DNA of 64,000 bases, taken from positions 176,501-240,500 of the forward strand of contig JACVVK020000442.1 of NCBI GenBank assembly GCA_018292915.2. Direction: 5' to 3'. Numbering within the stretch: the stretch's first letter is position 1; each line of letters starts with the position of its first letter. Of this stretch, positions 1 through 11,800 are shown piece by piece. The notes under the pieces were generated by a model that was given only the letters and a program-made list of their open reading frames with translations, was not told the DNA's origin and did no database searches. This DNA comes from Batillaria attramentaria. Its lineage: Eukaryota > Mollusca > Gastropoda > Batillariidae. The translations under genes and the position numbers were made by a program.

Positions 1-517
1 TGACATGTACCACCTCCCATTTGCCTTCAGCACAGAAAGAAATAGGGAGTCAACTACATTTCCACATTGTCTACAGACCAAAAAAAAAAAAAAAAAAACC
101 AACCCAAAAAACAACAACAAAAGAACCGCAAATAATGGAAAGACCCCCAACCTATTGTGGCTATACACACACAACACAGACAGACACAAGAACCACCACT
201 GAAAACAATAGTGCCCCCGTGCTTTTCCTGGGCTGGAAAAGGAGCCAAAAGAAGGGAACTGACTCTAGGGGGTTGCATGTGCGACTGATCTGACCTAGAT
301 GTTTCTACATAAAACCAGAGACACACAGCAGATCTCTGATGGAACAGAACAAGAATGGAACAGAACAGAAATGAACCACAAGCCCCATGTACATGACTGA
401 TCCCAGGAGAAAATTGAAAAACTCATACTCTCATCCATTCCTTGGGTGGCCAGGAATATAAACTGCTGTTAAAGAGGGGCGCCACAGACTCCCTTGCAAT
501 GGTAAGGTTGCGTAAGT

Positions 518-520
<3 letters not shown>

Positions 521-576
<56 letters not shown>

Positions 577-577
577 G
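521..577. repeat. compound (GT)n(GA)n microsatellite
   Basis: Uninterrupted GT dinucleotides pass directly into GA dinucleotides. The tract abuts the 3' side of a degenerate tRNA-headed SINE (590-744), and a second GA tract follows that element at 745. No coding content is supported here. Confidence 0.95.
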
Positions 578-589
578 GTGGGTGCGTGG

Positions 590-744
590 GAAGTCCTTTT
601 CCACCATGTACGGGTGATACATGTATCAAAGACAGGGGAAACCAGAAAAAAGGCCAGCACAAATATTTGGCCCCAGCCAGAGTTCGAACTCATGACCCGA
701 GCATTGAAAGTCCAATGCTCTACCATACGGTTATCCTGGCTCCT
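590..744 (-). mobile_element. tRNA-derived SINE, family C, degenerate copy
   Basis: Read on the minus strand, the element starts with a tRNA-like head. A B-box-like GAGTTCGAACTC stretch lies near 679-690 (palindromic as read), followed by the shared body with CAAATATTTGTGCTGG and then GATAC...CCCGTACATGG. Better copies are at 44934-45096, 59716-59870 and 61077-61231. A 5-bp insertion (acatg) disrupts the usual GATATCACCC word. A Pol III-derived retroposon is inferred from the A/B-box head. Confidence 0.75.
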
Positions 745-775
<31 letters not shown>

Positions 776-795
776 TGGTGGTGGTGGTGGGGGTT
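745..795. repeat. (GA)n plus (GTG)n tract
   Basis: A GA dinucleotide run passes into poly-G and then GTG trinucleotides, directly flanking the family C SINE. Confidence 0.9.
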
Positions 796-1514
796 TGTTA
801 CATATTGATAATACATGTATACAGAATGACAACACACTCAAAAATGACAGTCCTGCAAAGGGAACATATGATGCATTCTGACTCTTTGTTAAGCCAACTT
901 TTCATCCCTGAAAACACTATGACAAAACTCCACACACCTGTGAATGAAATTTTTTTACGTGAATACATTGTTGCAAGCTGCTGTAGGCAATGTATATAAT
1001 CAATACCGTTTTACTGTGTTTGAATAAAAACAATGTTATAACAGCTTGTCCTGCTGTGCCAACTGAACCTGTGTGAAAGCAGATTAGTGAACTCAGCGCA
1101 TGTGATATTTAAAAGTAAAATTATACAAATGCATGGTATTTGCCTGCTCAACCACTTCAGCTGATGCAAAGCGCTGCTGGCCATGCAGTTAAAATTAAAT
1201 TGCATTCATAGACACTCTAGTACATGTACTTCAGCAACACATACATACATCAACAACATATAATGAATATTGACTTGTAGAATTATGTGTTTAAAATACC
1301 TGGGTGCTGTCTATGTCATATACAACTGTAACTCTATGGTGAATAAAAGGGCAAATGCGGTCATCTGCAATGCTGATCAGTGATAACAAAAAGATACGAA
1401 AGTTAGTGTATTTTCATCAAGAATTCCCCACAAAGCAAAGGATTGAAGTAGATAATACTGACAAGTGCAGACACTAATCTGTATTGTAGTCTACTACTGT
1501 GCACAACATAAGCA

Positions 1515-1760
1515 AATATAATTAATAATAATAATAATGCGTATTGTATAGGCGCTTTACCCAATTTCATGAATCAGCTCAAAGCACAGCGAACTGAACC
1601 AACACGCACGCTCACGTGAATCACACGCATTCTCTCACATACTGGACATAAACACATTACCATCACGTGGTGCGAAGGGTCAGCTCAGCTATTTAAATTT
1701 CAGAATTTAGAATTGCATTTATGTTTCAAATTTGGTGGGCTGAACATTTCCAAAGCAATG
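1515..1760 (+). mobile_element. dispersed repeat with (AAT)n end, family R
   Basis: An (AAT)n run leads into a GCGCTTTACCCAA word, then AATCACACGCATTCTCTC, CTGGACATAAACACATTAC and an AT-rich end. The same order recurs inverted at 7240-7490 and in part at 32931-33104 and 60690-60840. The (AAT)n terminus and dispersed copies suggest a retroposon, but no tRNA head or reverse transcriptase is seen. Confidence 0.65.
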
Positions 1761-2613
1761 CAATGTGCATTTTAATACAGAAAAAAAAAGGAAAAGGGGT
1801 AAAGGACTACCTTATAGCTAATCAAACCATTTTTCAACTTCACCCTGAGGCGGCTTTGCTCTCTGGGCATAACATGTGCACTTAGGTTTATGAACCTACA
1901 ATTTATATCATTAGTAATTAAGCTCAGAAATACCAACCATCAAAGAAACAAATCTAGTTTCTCTTTGCGGGGGGAAGGGGGGGGGGGAATTATTCCAGAT
2001 TTTCCTGAACGGCCTTAACAAGAACCAAGCAAATGTAGTCGAAGAACCAGCAAGTCACAGAGTTAAATTTCAACAGCCTGCCACGATGCAACAGGAATTT
2101 AGAAACTTGAGTGTACAACAGCAAACTCAGTGACGGTACTACTGTACGTAGATGCAGATGGCAACAGAAACGCTAACATGCCAATGGAAAGGTCACACGA
2201 TGCAGAAAATCACTGTAACATGACAATGAAAGATGTCTAGGTTATTTCTCATAAACTGTGATCACAACACACAAACAAATGTGACAATCCGCAAGCTGCA
2301 TGCCATTTCAGATGAAACTTGGGTTTTTGTTTTTTTGTTTTTTGTAAAAACAAGGAATTAAGGAACATAGACAAGCACGGTGAATTACTTCTAGGAAAAG
2401 TGAGAGAGAGGTGGAAACGCCAGTAAAAGTCTGCAAAACATACAAGAAGCTGAATTTGAAATGACCGTGACAGTGCTGACAGTACAACAAACAGGATACA
2501 GGCACCACCGCTTAATCCTCGAAAAGATGGACAAAGAGGAAACTGACAAGAGGATTTCTGTCATCAGAATCAAGTGACGATGATGAGCAAAAACGACATT
2601 TTTAGCCGATAGG
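1761..2613. other. intergenic DNA, no gene seen
   Basis: This stretch is AT-rich with short homopolymers and a G-run near 1970-1988. No spliced coding pattern or repeat with an identifiable partner was recognised. Confidence 0.6.
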
Positions 2614-2675
2614 TTAACTCTTTGACGACGGAGCGCAATTTCTGACACACGATTTCCTCGTCGTCAAAGAGTTAA
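2614..2675. mobile_element. 62-bp foldback with TTAA ends
   Basis: TTAACTCTTTGACGACG at 2614-2630 is the exact reverse complement of 2659-2675, giving 17-bp perfect arms around a 28-bp centre. TTAA at both ends fits piggyBac-type target sites, so this could be a very short MITE. That assignment is inference. Confidence 0.6.
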
Positions 2676-3157
2676 TCCACCTGCACACAGAAATGCACAG
2701 TGCGGATCCACCGAACAGAAAATGGAAAGGAAAGTGAAAGAGACTACACAAAAGCAAGAAAATCAAAACCCCTGTACAAGTCTGTGCAACACAAAAAGGA
2801 AAACATCTTCATTCATCAGCAACAAAGAAGCCTAAGAAAGAGAGAGACATTCAGACACAACAATTACTGCAGACAGATTTGAAGATCGACCATTCAATGC
2901 CACGACTGAAACACAGCACTCAAAGCGACAAACGGAGCGAAGAACCAATCAAATCAGCAACGTGGGGATGTGGCAGACTAGGTGAGCGGTGTTCATCATG
3001 CAGCCAATCGTCAAGTAAAAGCAGCATAGTTTTACTGTTTAACCATGACAAAAGCCTTACAGTGACTTAGAGACAAACCAGCGCTGGTCTGCCCATGACT
3101 CAGCCCATGCCTTGTTACAGTACATTTCAAACATTCAAGGATCAAAATGGAAAGTTC

Positions 3158-3195
<38 letters not shown>
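3158..3195. repeat. poly(C) tract
   Basis: A run of about 38 cytosines. The complementary G-run could form a quadruplex. Length is likely polymorphic and may be assembly-dependent. Confidence 0.95.
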
Positions 3196-3196
<1 letters not shown>

Positions 3197-3424
3197 CTTC
3201 CCATTTCCAGATTTACTTCATACATGTGGGTTTTTATTTTTTTATTATTTTTTTTAATACGTAATTAGCCATCAAACAAATCAATGTAGGGCATTTAAAC
3301 TGGCATACCCATGATTTACTCATTTTTACCAAATTTTGTTGAAGGGGAAATCTGTGGTGCCTCTAGAGAAGTTCCCATAGAACAGACATGAAGACTGGAA
3401 CAACTGGCATTGCACTTGATAGGT

Positions 3425-3795
3425 CCCCCCCCCCAGGTTACGAAATAACAACACCCCCCCCCCCCACCCCCCAAAACAAACAAACAAACAAAAACAAACA
3501 ACAACAACAAAACCACAAAAAATCCCCCCCCCCAAAAAAAAACAAACAAACAAACAAACAAAACAACAAAACACCCTACACTTCTGGAAAGGGGCTCCCT
3601 ATTTGATGGCATTTATGCATTAATGATGGCATTTATTTATAACAACAAACACCCCCCCCCCACAAAAAAAAACAACAAACAAACAAACAAACAAAACAAC
3701 CCCCCCAAAAAAAAACAAACAAACAAAAAAAAAAGACCCCCCCCCCCCCCCCAACACTTCAGGAAAGGGACTCCCTATTTGATGGCATTTATGAG
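3425..3795. repeat. poly(C)/CAAA-rich low-complexity block, internally duplicated
   Basis: C-runs alternate with A-runs and CAAA tetranucleotides. The word GGCTCCCTATTTGATGGCAT near 3591 recurs, with one change, near 3768, marking a tandem duplication of roughly 180 bp. Similar C-run plus CAAA composites occur at 21488-21720 and 48373-48540. Confidence 0.85.
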
Positions 3796-4141
3796 TCAGG
3801 GCATTTAAGACCTTGCACGGCTGGTGGTACACACTGTACACAAGATCTACACACATGCTGGTACATTTACTGTATTAAGGCAGCAGTCAACCAGAGTATT
3901 GACCAGCGCCATGCATTGTGTCTATGTTCACCTAGGCAAAAGATGACGTGTTGCTGGTGCGGCCACTGCGCGAGCGTGCTAAATTGGACATCCGGTCTGT
4001 CAGTGCAGAAACAGACGGTCATGTATATTGCATGAACCACACAAGGCAGCAGGGGAATTCATTTTCACATTTATCAAGCGGATGAATAATTTATGTCTGT
4101 AACGTCGACTATTAAAAAGCAAAAAAAAGACTGGACATCTG

Positions 4142-4600
4142 CAGGGATGGATTTACTCAAATATGCCAATGAGACATTGTCTCCTTGACCAGTCATTTTT
4201 CTGAGGCATTTTCATTTTCTTTGAGACAATCAAGTTCACCCGCATCACTTTGTCACATGTCTGTTCCTAAGTGCAGTGACGTTCAGGTTCTGAACGGAAA
4301 AGGACCTCTCGATCGCAGAACTGAGAAAACTGATAACGCGCCAGTATTTTTTGCAACTCTTTCGAGCGAGAGTTCCTGGCAGCGCGCGCGGCGAGCGGGA
4401 TAAGTAAGCCTCATCACTAATATTAGATTAGTGTAACAGACTCTATGACTGACACGGACAGCGCATCTCTGCTTCGTGTTGTCAAGTGCGTTTGTGATGT
4501 CATGTTCGTGCGACATATGACGCATTTTGCGAAATTTCTATGCAACATTTTATCAAAATATGAGACATAGTCTCACGGCACGCGAGAAAATCGATCCCTG
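4142..4600. mobile_element. 459-bp TIR element (MITE), copy 1
   Basis: The left end is CAGGGATGGATTTACTC and the right end GAAAATCGATCCCTG, forming inverted termini. It is flanked by the 6-bp direct repeat CATCTG at 4136-4141 and 4601-4606. A full-length relative in opposite orientation lies at 33105-33562. No transposase frame is evident, so it is non-autonomous. The CAGGG terminus recalls hAT elements, but those usually make 8-bp duplications, so the superfamily is left open. Confidence 0.85.
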
Positions 4601-4627
4601 CATCTGTAATTTGAAGCTTGTTGCCGA

Positions 4628-4757
4628 CTGATGTAACATCTGAAAAACTGATCATCAGGGTTTCAGCCGATCACTAATGCCCTGCCGATTTACTGATGTA
4701 ACATCTGAAAAACTGATCATCAGGGTTTCAGCCGATCACTAATGCCCTGCCGATTCA
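4628..4757. repeat. 65-bp tandem duplication
   Basis: The unit beginning CTGATGTAACATCTG at 4628 repeats at 4693 with almost no divergence, indicating a recent duplication. It lies just beyond the CATCTG target duplication of the adjacent MITE. Confidence 0.9.
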
Positions 4758-5077
4758 CTGAGAAAGCAACAGAACTCCTCCTAAAGTACAATCCCACACA
4801 GCAGCCCACTACGCCTGTTCACTGTTTACACCATCTCATTATTTTCTATTCTGGAGAGAATTTGGAGAAAATGCAAAAAAAAAAAAAAAAAAATCTATGA
4901 ATAACATGAAATATAACAGTCATCGATCTTTCTTGTTTTCTACCAACTTGCACGTTATTTTACCACAGTCTTCCTTGAAAAAAAGAAGAAGAAAAAGAGT
5001 GCTTCTGGAGACCAAACGTGTATTAGTTTTACTATTACCCGGAAGACTGATGGTATCTTTTCACCTCCACAAGAGTA

Positions 5078-5103
5078 TCAGCAATCTTGTCCAACTTCTT
5101 TTT
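5078..5103 (-). CDS. dia: diaphanous candidate last coding exon
   Basis: A CTACAG acceptor precedes 5103. Joining from the phase-1 donor at 5262 gives a short tail ending in TGA at 5078-5080. If the intron were retained, the frame would instead run into a lysine-rich helix-like tail (KLDKIADTLVEVKRYHQSSG) ending near 5038. Which end is used cannot be decided from sequence alone. Confidence 0.35.
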
Positions 5104-8100
5104 CTGTAGCTTAATGCTTATTGTAAAACTGTTAAAAAAAAAATTACTGAAAAAGTATTTTTCCACAGTATCTGTGAACACTGTGGTACGCATGAAACAA
5201 TACTCCTCAGTAAACAGTGAGAGCTGAAACCAAGAGACACAAAAGAAATGAGACTTCTCACCTCCGGCAGCTCTTGGTGTACGTCGCTTGCCCTGTTTCT
5301 CACGGTTCACGTTGAACGCTGATCCTGTCTTCAGCGCCTCAAGCAAGTTATCCATGACACCCTCCTGGTCGTCGTCTGTAAAAACAAAGCAAAACGCTGA
5401 TCAGGCATTGGACAACACCAAAAGGGAGGCAAATGTTTTTCGGAAACAACACCTAGAACACCAGCAGTTCTGCCCCTTGCTCATATATACAACCCACACT
5501 GTGGGTGTACATACGTGTCCTAAGAATAGACACTAGTAAGAGTACTAGCATATATGAATTTTGGATGAAGAGATAAACAAGTTCCTGTATCTGCTAGATG
5601 ATCAAAAACTCAAATACTGCACTGAAATCTGCTCGGATACCAGACCAAAATGACTCCACACGTATAAGAAAATAACTTGTGTTAGTTAAGAAACCTGGCA
5701 AAATATATGAACGAAATAAACCATCACTTTGAAGCGTATGGATTCATATGAACAGTGAGGCTGACCTGTTGTCATGTCGAGCAGTGCCTTCTGTCGGGCT
5801 TTCTTTTCTTTCTTCTCTCTCTCCGCCTTCTCCTTGGCTTCTTTGGCACGTCGGATCTTCTCCTCCGTCTCTCGTCTCTTGGCATTTTCTTTCAAGGCAC
5901 GCTGGAAATACAAAACCGCAGCAGAGTGATCAACAAAAGTTTTAAAAAAAAAGGTATCATGTATTTTCCAGTGGAAAATAACAATGAAATAATTCAATAG
6001 AAAAAGATTTTATCAGTACATGGCTTTAACTCTCTCACAGGAGAGGCTAGAGGTCAACACATCTGACTGAGGTAGTTTTTAGGGCAGATCCTGAAATTCT
6101 GGAGGGGGGGCATCTGTATACACGTAATTTTCTGATGTACATGTATGTATATCCTGCAGGTCTTTTTTATTCCTGGTTGTACTGAGCCCAGAATATTCCA
6201 GACTACCTCTATGACTTTTTCATCCCAAGACAAATTAACTCAGCAAGACTAGGGTTAAGCCATGATGCCACCTAGATGTGTGCAAAACAGGAACCATTTT
6301 GGAGCTGCCGTGGGAGATACAAACCGAAGCATGAGCAAAAAATGTGCTTGCCGCCCACTTCACTAGCAAGTGAAGTGACGTGTTTGTTTCAAGACTATAG
6401 CTATGGCCAAGTGGCTGTCTCAGTGCAACTCGCATGGGATCGCACTGTCCCTCTTACTGACTGGATACACATCTGACACCGGTGTTCGTACCTGTAGGCC
6501 GTCCTTGAAGGTCTTGAGGTCCTGGAAGAACTCCTCCAGTGCGTATTTCTTGGGATCGAAGGCCAGGTACTTGCTGAGCTCAGTGTGGAGTTTCTCAAGC
6601 CGCTTGTACATGGTCTCCAGAAGATCATGCTGTCCCTTGGCATGGCCTATGAAGTCTTACACCGTGTTAAGGACAAAGGTAGTTTGCTGCTTGTACTGCT
6701 TACATGTACCAGCTGTCAAAGTACTGTCACTGTGTAATGTATTTCCAAGAGTGGGGTTCAAACCATGCACTTCTGGCTCTTGTTCTTTTGAAAATCTCCA
6801 TCTCCACTCAAAAACCGGACACCACCTGTATCAACCTACAGCTAAATCAGCATTTATCCCACTGGGGACAGTAGAACTCATTTCCCTTGCAGTAATAACG
6901 GATCTAGAAGTCTCTATGTTTGTAATGAGTTCTGAGTGGAAAAACTGCTGTGTACAAAGCTTGCAATATGAACAGGTTTTCCTTCTGGTCATTGCAGCCA
7001 CTTTTGTGACTTCTAATAATAGAGGAATATGACTTTCTTTGGCCTAACGCTTCCATGTCTGTGCTGCACGTCGCTACGACCACGTCGCTAAACACAGCCA
7101 AAAATCAGCAATGTCTGGTTGGTCTTCAGTACGTAACTAAATAATGTGGTCTGCTCAGTACACTGTACCCTTCTACATACGTAGAACGACGTACATGCCG
7201 ACTAGAGACTCCACAATGGTTTCACATGCTATATTGTGTCCAAAGTGACAGATTGGAAATGTTCAGCCCACCAAATTTGAAAAAATAAATGCAATTCTAA
7301 ATTCTGAAATTTAAACAGCTGAGCTGACCCTTCGCACCACGTGGTTGTAATGTCTTTATGTCCAGTGTGTGAGAGAATGTGTGTGATTCACGTGAGCGTG
7401 CGTGTTGGGTTCAGTTCGTGGCGCTTTGAGCCGATTCATGAAACTGAGTCAAGCGCCTCTACAATACTCATTATTATTATTATGATGATGCACGGATTAC
7501 GCACATTCAACGAAGTGTTTGCCCCAGTGTTGTTGTATGCCTGACAAACCACCACGTATTGAGACTTTCAGAAATGCTGATACCTACATTAATACTATAA
7601 GCAAACTGAAGCAGAAAGGATATTTTCATGACCTTGGGGAACATATCATCCTCGTCAGCTCCCTTGCTGATGGTCTTGATGTCCGTCTCCAGCTGTTTCA
7701 GCTGCTTCTCCATTTGCTTCAGGTTCTTCTGCATCATCTCCATTGACACTGGAAAGAACACCATCAGACACTTTGAAGTTTGGCATAGATGGTTGGTTGA
7801 GGTTTAACCACTGTAGTGCTAGAAATGAGAATATTCCAGACTACATCTATGGCTTTTCAGCATAAGACAAATTAATTCAGCGAGGCTAGGGGTAGATTAA
7901 CGTCCTTTTTAACAATGCAAGAATAACAGCAATGAACATGCTAACCAAACTGAAAACTGAAAATTAATACCGGGAAAAAAAAAGTCCTCTGTCACATATA
8001 AACAAAACTAACTCATGAAAACAACTGATCACTGCTAATGTGACCTCTGACACAGGGAACTTTTTTCACAGGTTCAGTCAGAGTAAGGCAGAAAGATGGC

Positions 8101-8767
8101 CGCATAACACAATTTGTTCTCGTTTGTATTCACATGGGGAAAAAAAAAAAAAAAAAAATGGTGGTGCTTTTAATTTTGCCAGCCAGTCCCCTCGAAGCTG
8201 CCTTCATCAGAAAATCAAACCGGTGTCAGCGAGAAAGCGAGTGGACAAGGTGCGGTAGGGTGGGGGTGGGGTGTATCAGCTGGCAAAATTCTTAACGCAA
8301 GCACTGTAACAGCTAACTTCCACCAAGGTGCAACAAGGAAACACCCAGCAACAATAGACAGCAACAATAGACAGCAACGTGGACCAACTTCTGAGTGGTC
8401 ACTTCCCTTCCTAAAACTCAACTAACATCTTGAGGAGGAAATAGTGACTTCAAAGGTATCAAGGTGAGAATGAAGAAAAACAGAACCCACCTCTGGCTGC
8501 CTTATCAACGTGGATAGTTTCTTCTATAAATCCGAGCGCGTCCGGGTATTTCTCCTCCATGACTTGCGCCAGGAAGTGAAGCATGGTGAAGTGGCCGTCC
8601 TGACTCTTGGTGTTTTCCAGCTGCAATACAATGATGGTAATAATAATGAGACGGAGAAAAGAAACAGAAGAAGAAGAGGAAGAAAAAGGAGAAAAAGATG
8701 ACTACATGTACTAAGAAAAATAATGCTTAGGAAATATTTACAGCCAATATTACATTAAAAAAACACA

Positions 8768-8816
<49 letters not shown>

Positions 8817-11800
8817 GCACATACACACAAAACAACCAACCAACCCCAAAAACAGAAAACAGCCAAATGAGCCCAGTCCATCCCCCCCCCCTCCCCCCCA
8901 CAAAAAAATTAACAAACACAAGACAAAAGAAAACCCCTTGGATGTGGGGAACTGGTCTCCTGAGTTTTAAAATGGAGATAACATTCAGCTTAGGCAGCAG
9001 TAATACTACGGGTACCTTTGCCAAGAAGCTGATGTCGAAGCCGAGGGACTGTGCATTGCGAGAGCCCGTGTTGAGATAGTTGCCCATCAGCAGCACTATC
9101 TCCAGCACCTGTTTGAACTTCTGGCTGTTCTTCACCTCCTCACAGGCCTCTGTTGCTATCACCAGGTCCTGACAGGTCACAGGCACAGCAGATTAAACTC
9201 AAATCAAATTGAATAACCAATACAGACTAGGAACGGGTCTTAAAGACCAGTTAGAACTTACCACCCCCGATCTGTGAATAGGTGCCAACGCCATGTAACA
9301 GAAGGTGTAACTGTAAGCCTCTGTTACACTCCAGTAAGCAATGTTCACAGTTGGACTGCTGCATTTTGATAGTTTGATTTTATGCAACCTGATTGGAACG
9401 TCCTGATGAGCGTTCTGAGACATGGATGATCCGAGAGGAGGAGAAGTGTGCAGTGTTTAGTGAAAAGTGGCAAAGCCATGAGCACGCGTCTGCTGAAATG
9501 CTACGGGTGTACAGGGGCATGCTCCCCAGATTTGTATTTTTATTTACTACTTTATTATCCCTTTCGGAAAATTCGGCCTGCTTTCCCCGGGGGAAGCGCA
9601 TCGCCGCGGTGCAGTGCCACCCAATACCTATGCTTTTTTTTTTAAAAACAATTTTGCAGGAGAAGGAAAACCGGAAAAACCGGAGGGAAACCCCCGATGA
9701 GCAGCCCGGCAGCCAGGAAAAACCAGCATCACATATCACAAGCTCGACCAGGGCTTGAACTCAGGCTTCATCGCCATGACATTGGTGACAGCCGTTCAGT
9801 AGTGCAGCAGCTAAATCTGACGCGCTACCTATTAGATCACCACTCACCCCTTTTAGTAGTAATTAGACTAAAATCTGTGCAAGTTCGTGCGTTTTGGCAT
9901 GTTTTTAAAGTGCTTCCGAGGAGGAAACACTATTTTTGATGAAAAAAAAAAAGAATTCAACTAAAATCTGTGCAGTTTGGTGCGTTCTTGGGAGGAGGAA
10001 AATTTTTAACCAAATTTAGAAATCCGCCCCAAAGTGAAAGCTAGATTTTAATCCCTGATTACTGGATACTGTGCTGTGTTAGCAGGAGGGCAACACTTAC
10101 AGGCTTGATGTCATCCACCATCTCTGGGAACTTCATCTGGAACAGCATGGACTCCAGTCTCTGGTTCACTCTCTTGATGGAACTCATCTACACAATAATA
10201 AGGCACACAGGTTAGTCTCCTACACCCACACAAACCTGCTACAGCAGGCATGCCCACACCTGCGATTAACATTTCCGGGGCACAAAACTTGAAAATCCAG
10301 TAGACAGCACAACTTTACGGAACACACAAAGAATACAAGTGCATCAACCAAGCTTCAGACACAAAATTTAATGAGCACATTGGCTCATTTTAAAATTATA
10401 CTCTGAGGAAGACCTCCTTAAAAAATTGAAAAAAAAAAAAAATGCTGAAATCGCCCAATTGGCAAGGGTTGTGCCTGGGTCACGGGGGAATTCCATGGAG
10501 TGCAGTCAAGGTCAGCAATGAGTTAAAAAAACAAAAAAACAAAAAAAACGTATGACAAGAACCCCTGCCGGAAGACTCACCACAATGGCAAACTGCTCAG
10601 CCTCCGCCAGTTCGTCATACTGGTCCTTCAAGGCAGCCAGTTTGTTGAGGTCATCCTGCGCGGGCATGTTCTTCATCAGCTGCTCCACCACGCCCACTGT
10701 CAGGTTCTCCTGGTCGCAGGCCAGTATCCTGCGCTTGATCTCCTTGTATGGCACTTTGATGGACCCCAGCAGGATCGCTGTGTAACAGATGGTGGTGTTC
10801 CTGTTCACACGTGTTCTCAGAGCACACCCTAAGCTATCACTTATGTCTTAACAGCCCAAGCCCGACCACCCCCTGTCTGCTAGAGGAGAAGACTGATTAA
10901 AAAGTACAAGCCACTGCACACCAGTAGGAGCCACTTCCAGCCACTATTACGCAAGGCGTGGGCCTTCCCCACTAGGCCCGAGACTGCTGCAATTTGCATA
11001 ATACTGCAGTGGCTTGAAGTGGCTCCTACTGACTTGAGGATTTCAAGTAAAATAGTGATATTTGAATGTCGGATGTGCGAGAGAATGTGTATGATTCACA
11101 TAAGCATGCATGATGGGTCCAGTTTGCAGTGAGTCCAGCCAGGTAACTGGGACAGAATGCCTCGTAATGCACTTACTATTACCATTATTCATGCTTCTAT
11201 CTATCACTTACGTTGCATCTTTGTGACTACAACGAACTCGCAAATCAGTCCAACAGTGTTTTACTCTGCATCAGATGGCTCAAGTTAAGTGAATCATGCA
11301 GGGTGCCAGAATGGCAAGATAGTGTCCAAATTTGCTCCTGTAAGTCTTAATGACTTTTCAAGAAACACAATAGCTGTATCTGCTTCAAACACTTGTTTGG
11401 CGCCGTGAGGACCATACAAACTAGCAAAAAACCCTGTAGTGCTGGTCACTCCCCTCACTCAGGTGTAAAATTCAGAAGGAGCTGAAGAAGATGTAAAGTG
11501 CAGAGTGACTTACACAAGTTTTGTCCAGCCTTGGCGTCCAGCACCCGTAACTCTTTGCCCTTCTTTGCCGGCTTCTGTTCTGTTTGTGTAGATTCTTTCT
11601 TTGCTGGAAAAGAAGAAGAAGAAGAAAAAAATAATAAGAAGAAACATGTAGAAAACACACACAAGATCTTGTGTCATCAAAAGTATTATGACAGGGGTCA
11701 CAATCACTGTTGGTAATTTAGTTTGGGTGTACTGTATCAGTATGTCAGGTTCCGATAAGTAAGCAGATGATGCTCTCTGCACATATCTACATCTATATAC

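Noticed and set aside
520..999. 159-residue frame beginning with Cys-Val and Arg-Glu repeats
   Set aside because: It is driven by GT and GA microsatellites and an inverted SINE. Similar artefacts at 8755, 20503, 25846, 39162 and 61901 were dismissed for the same reason.
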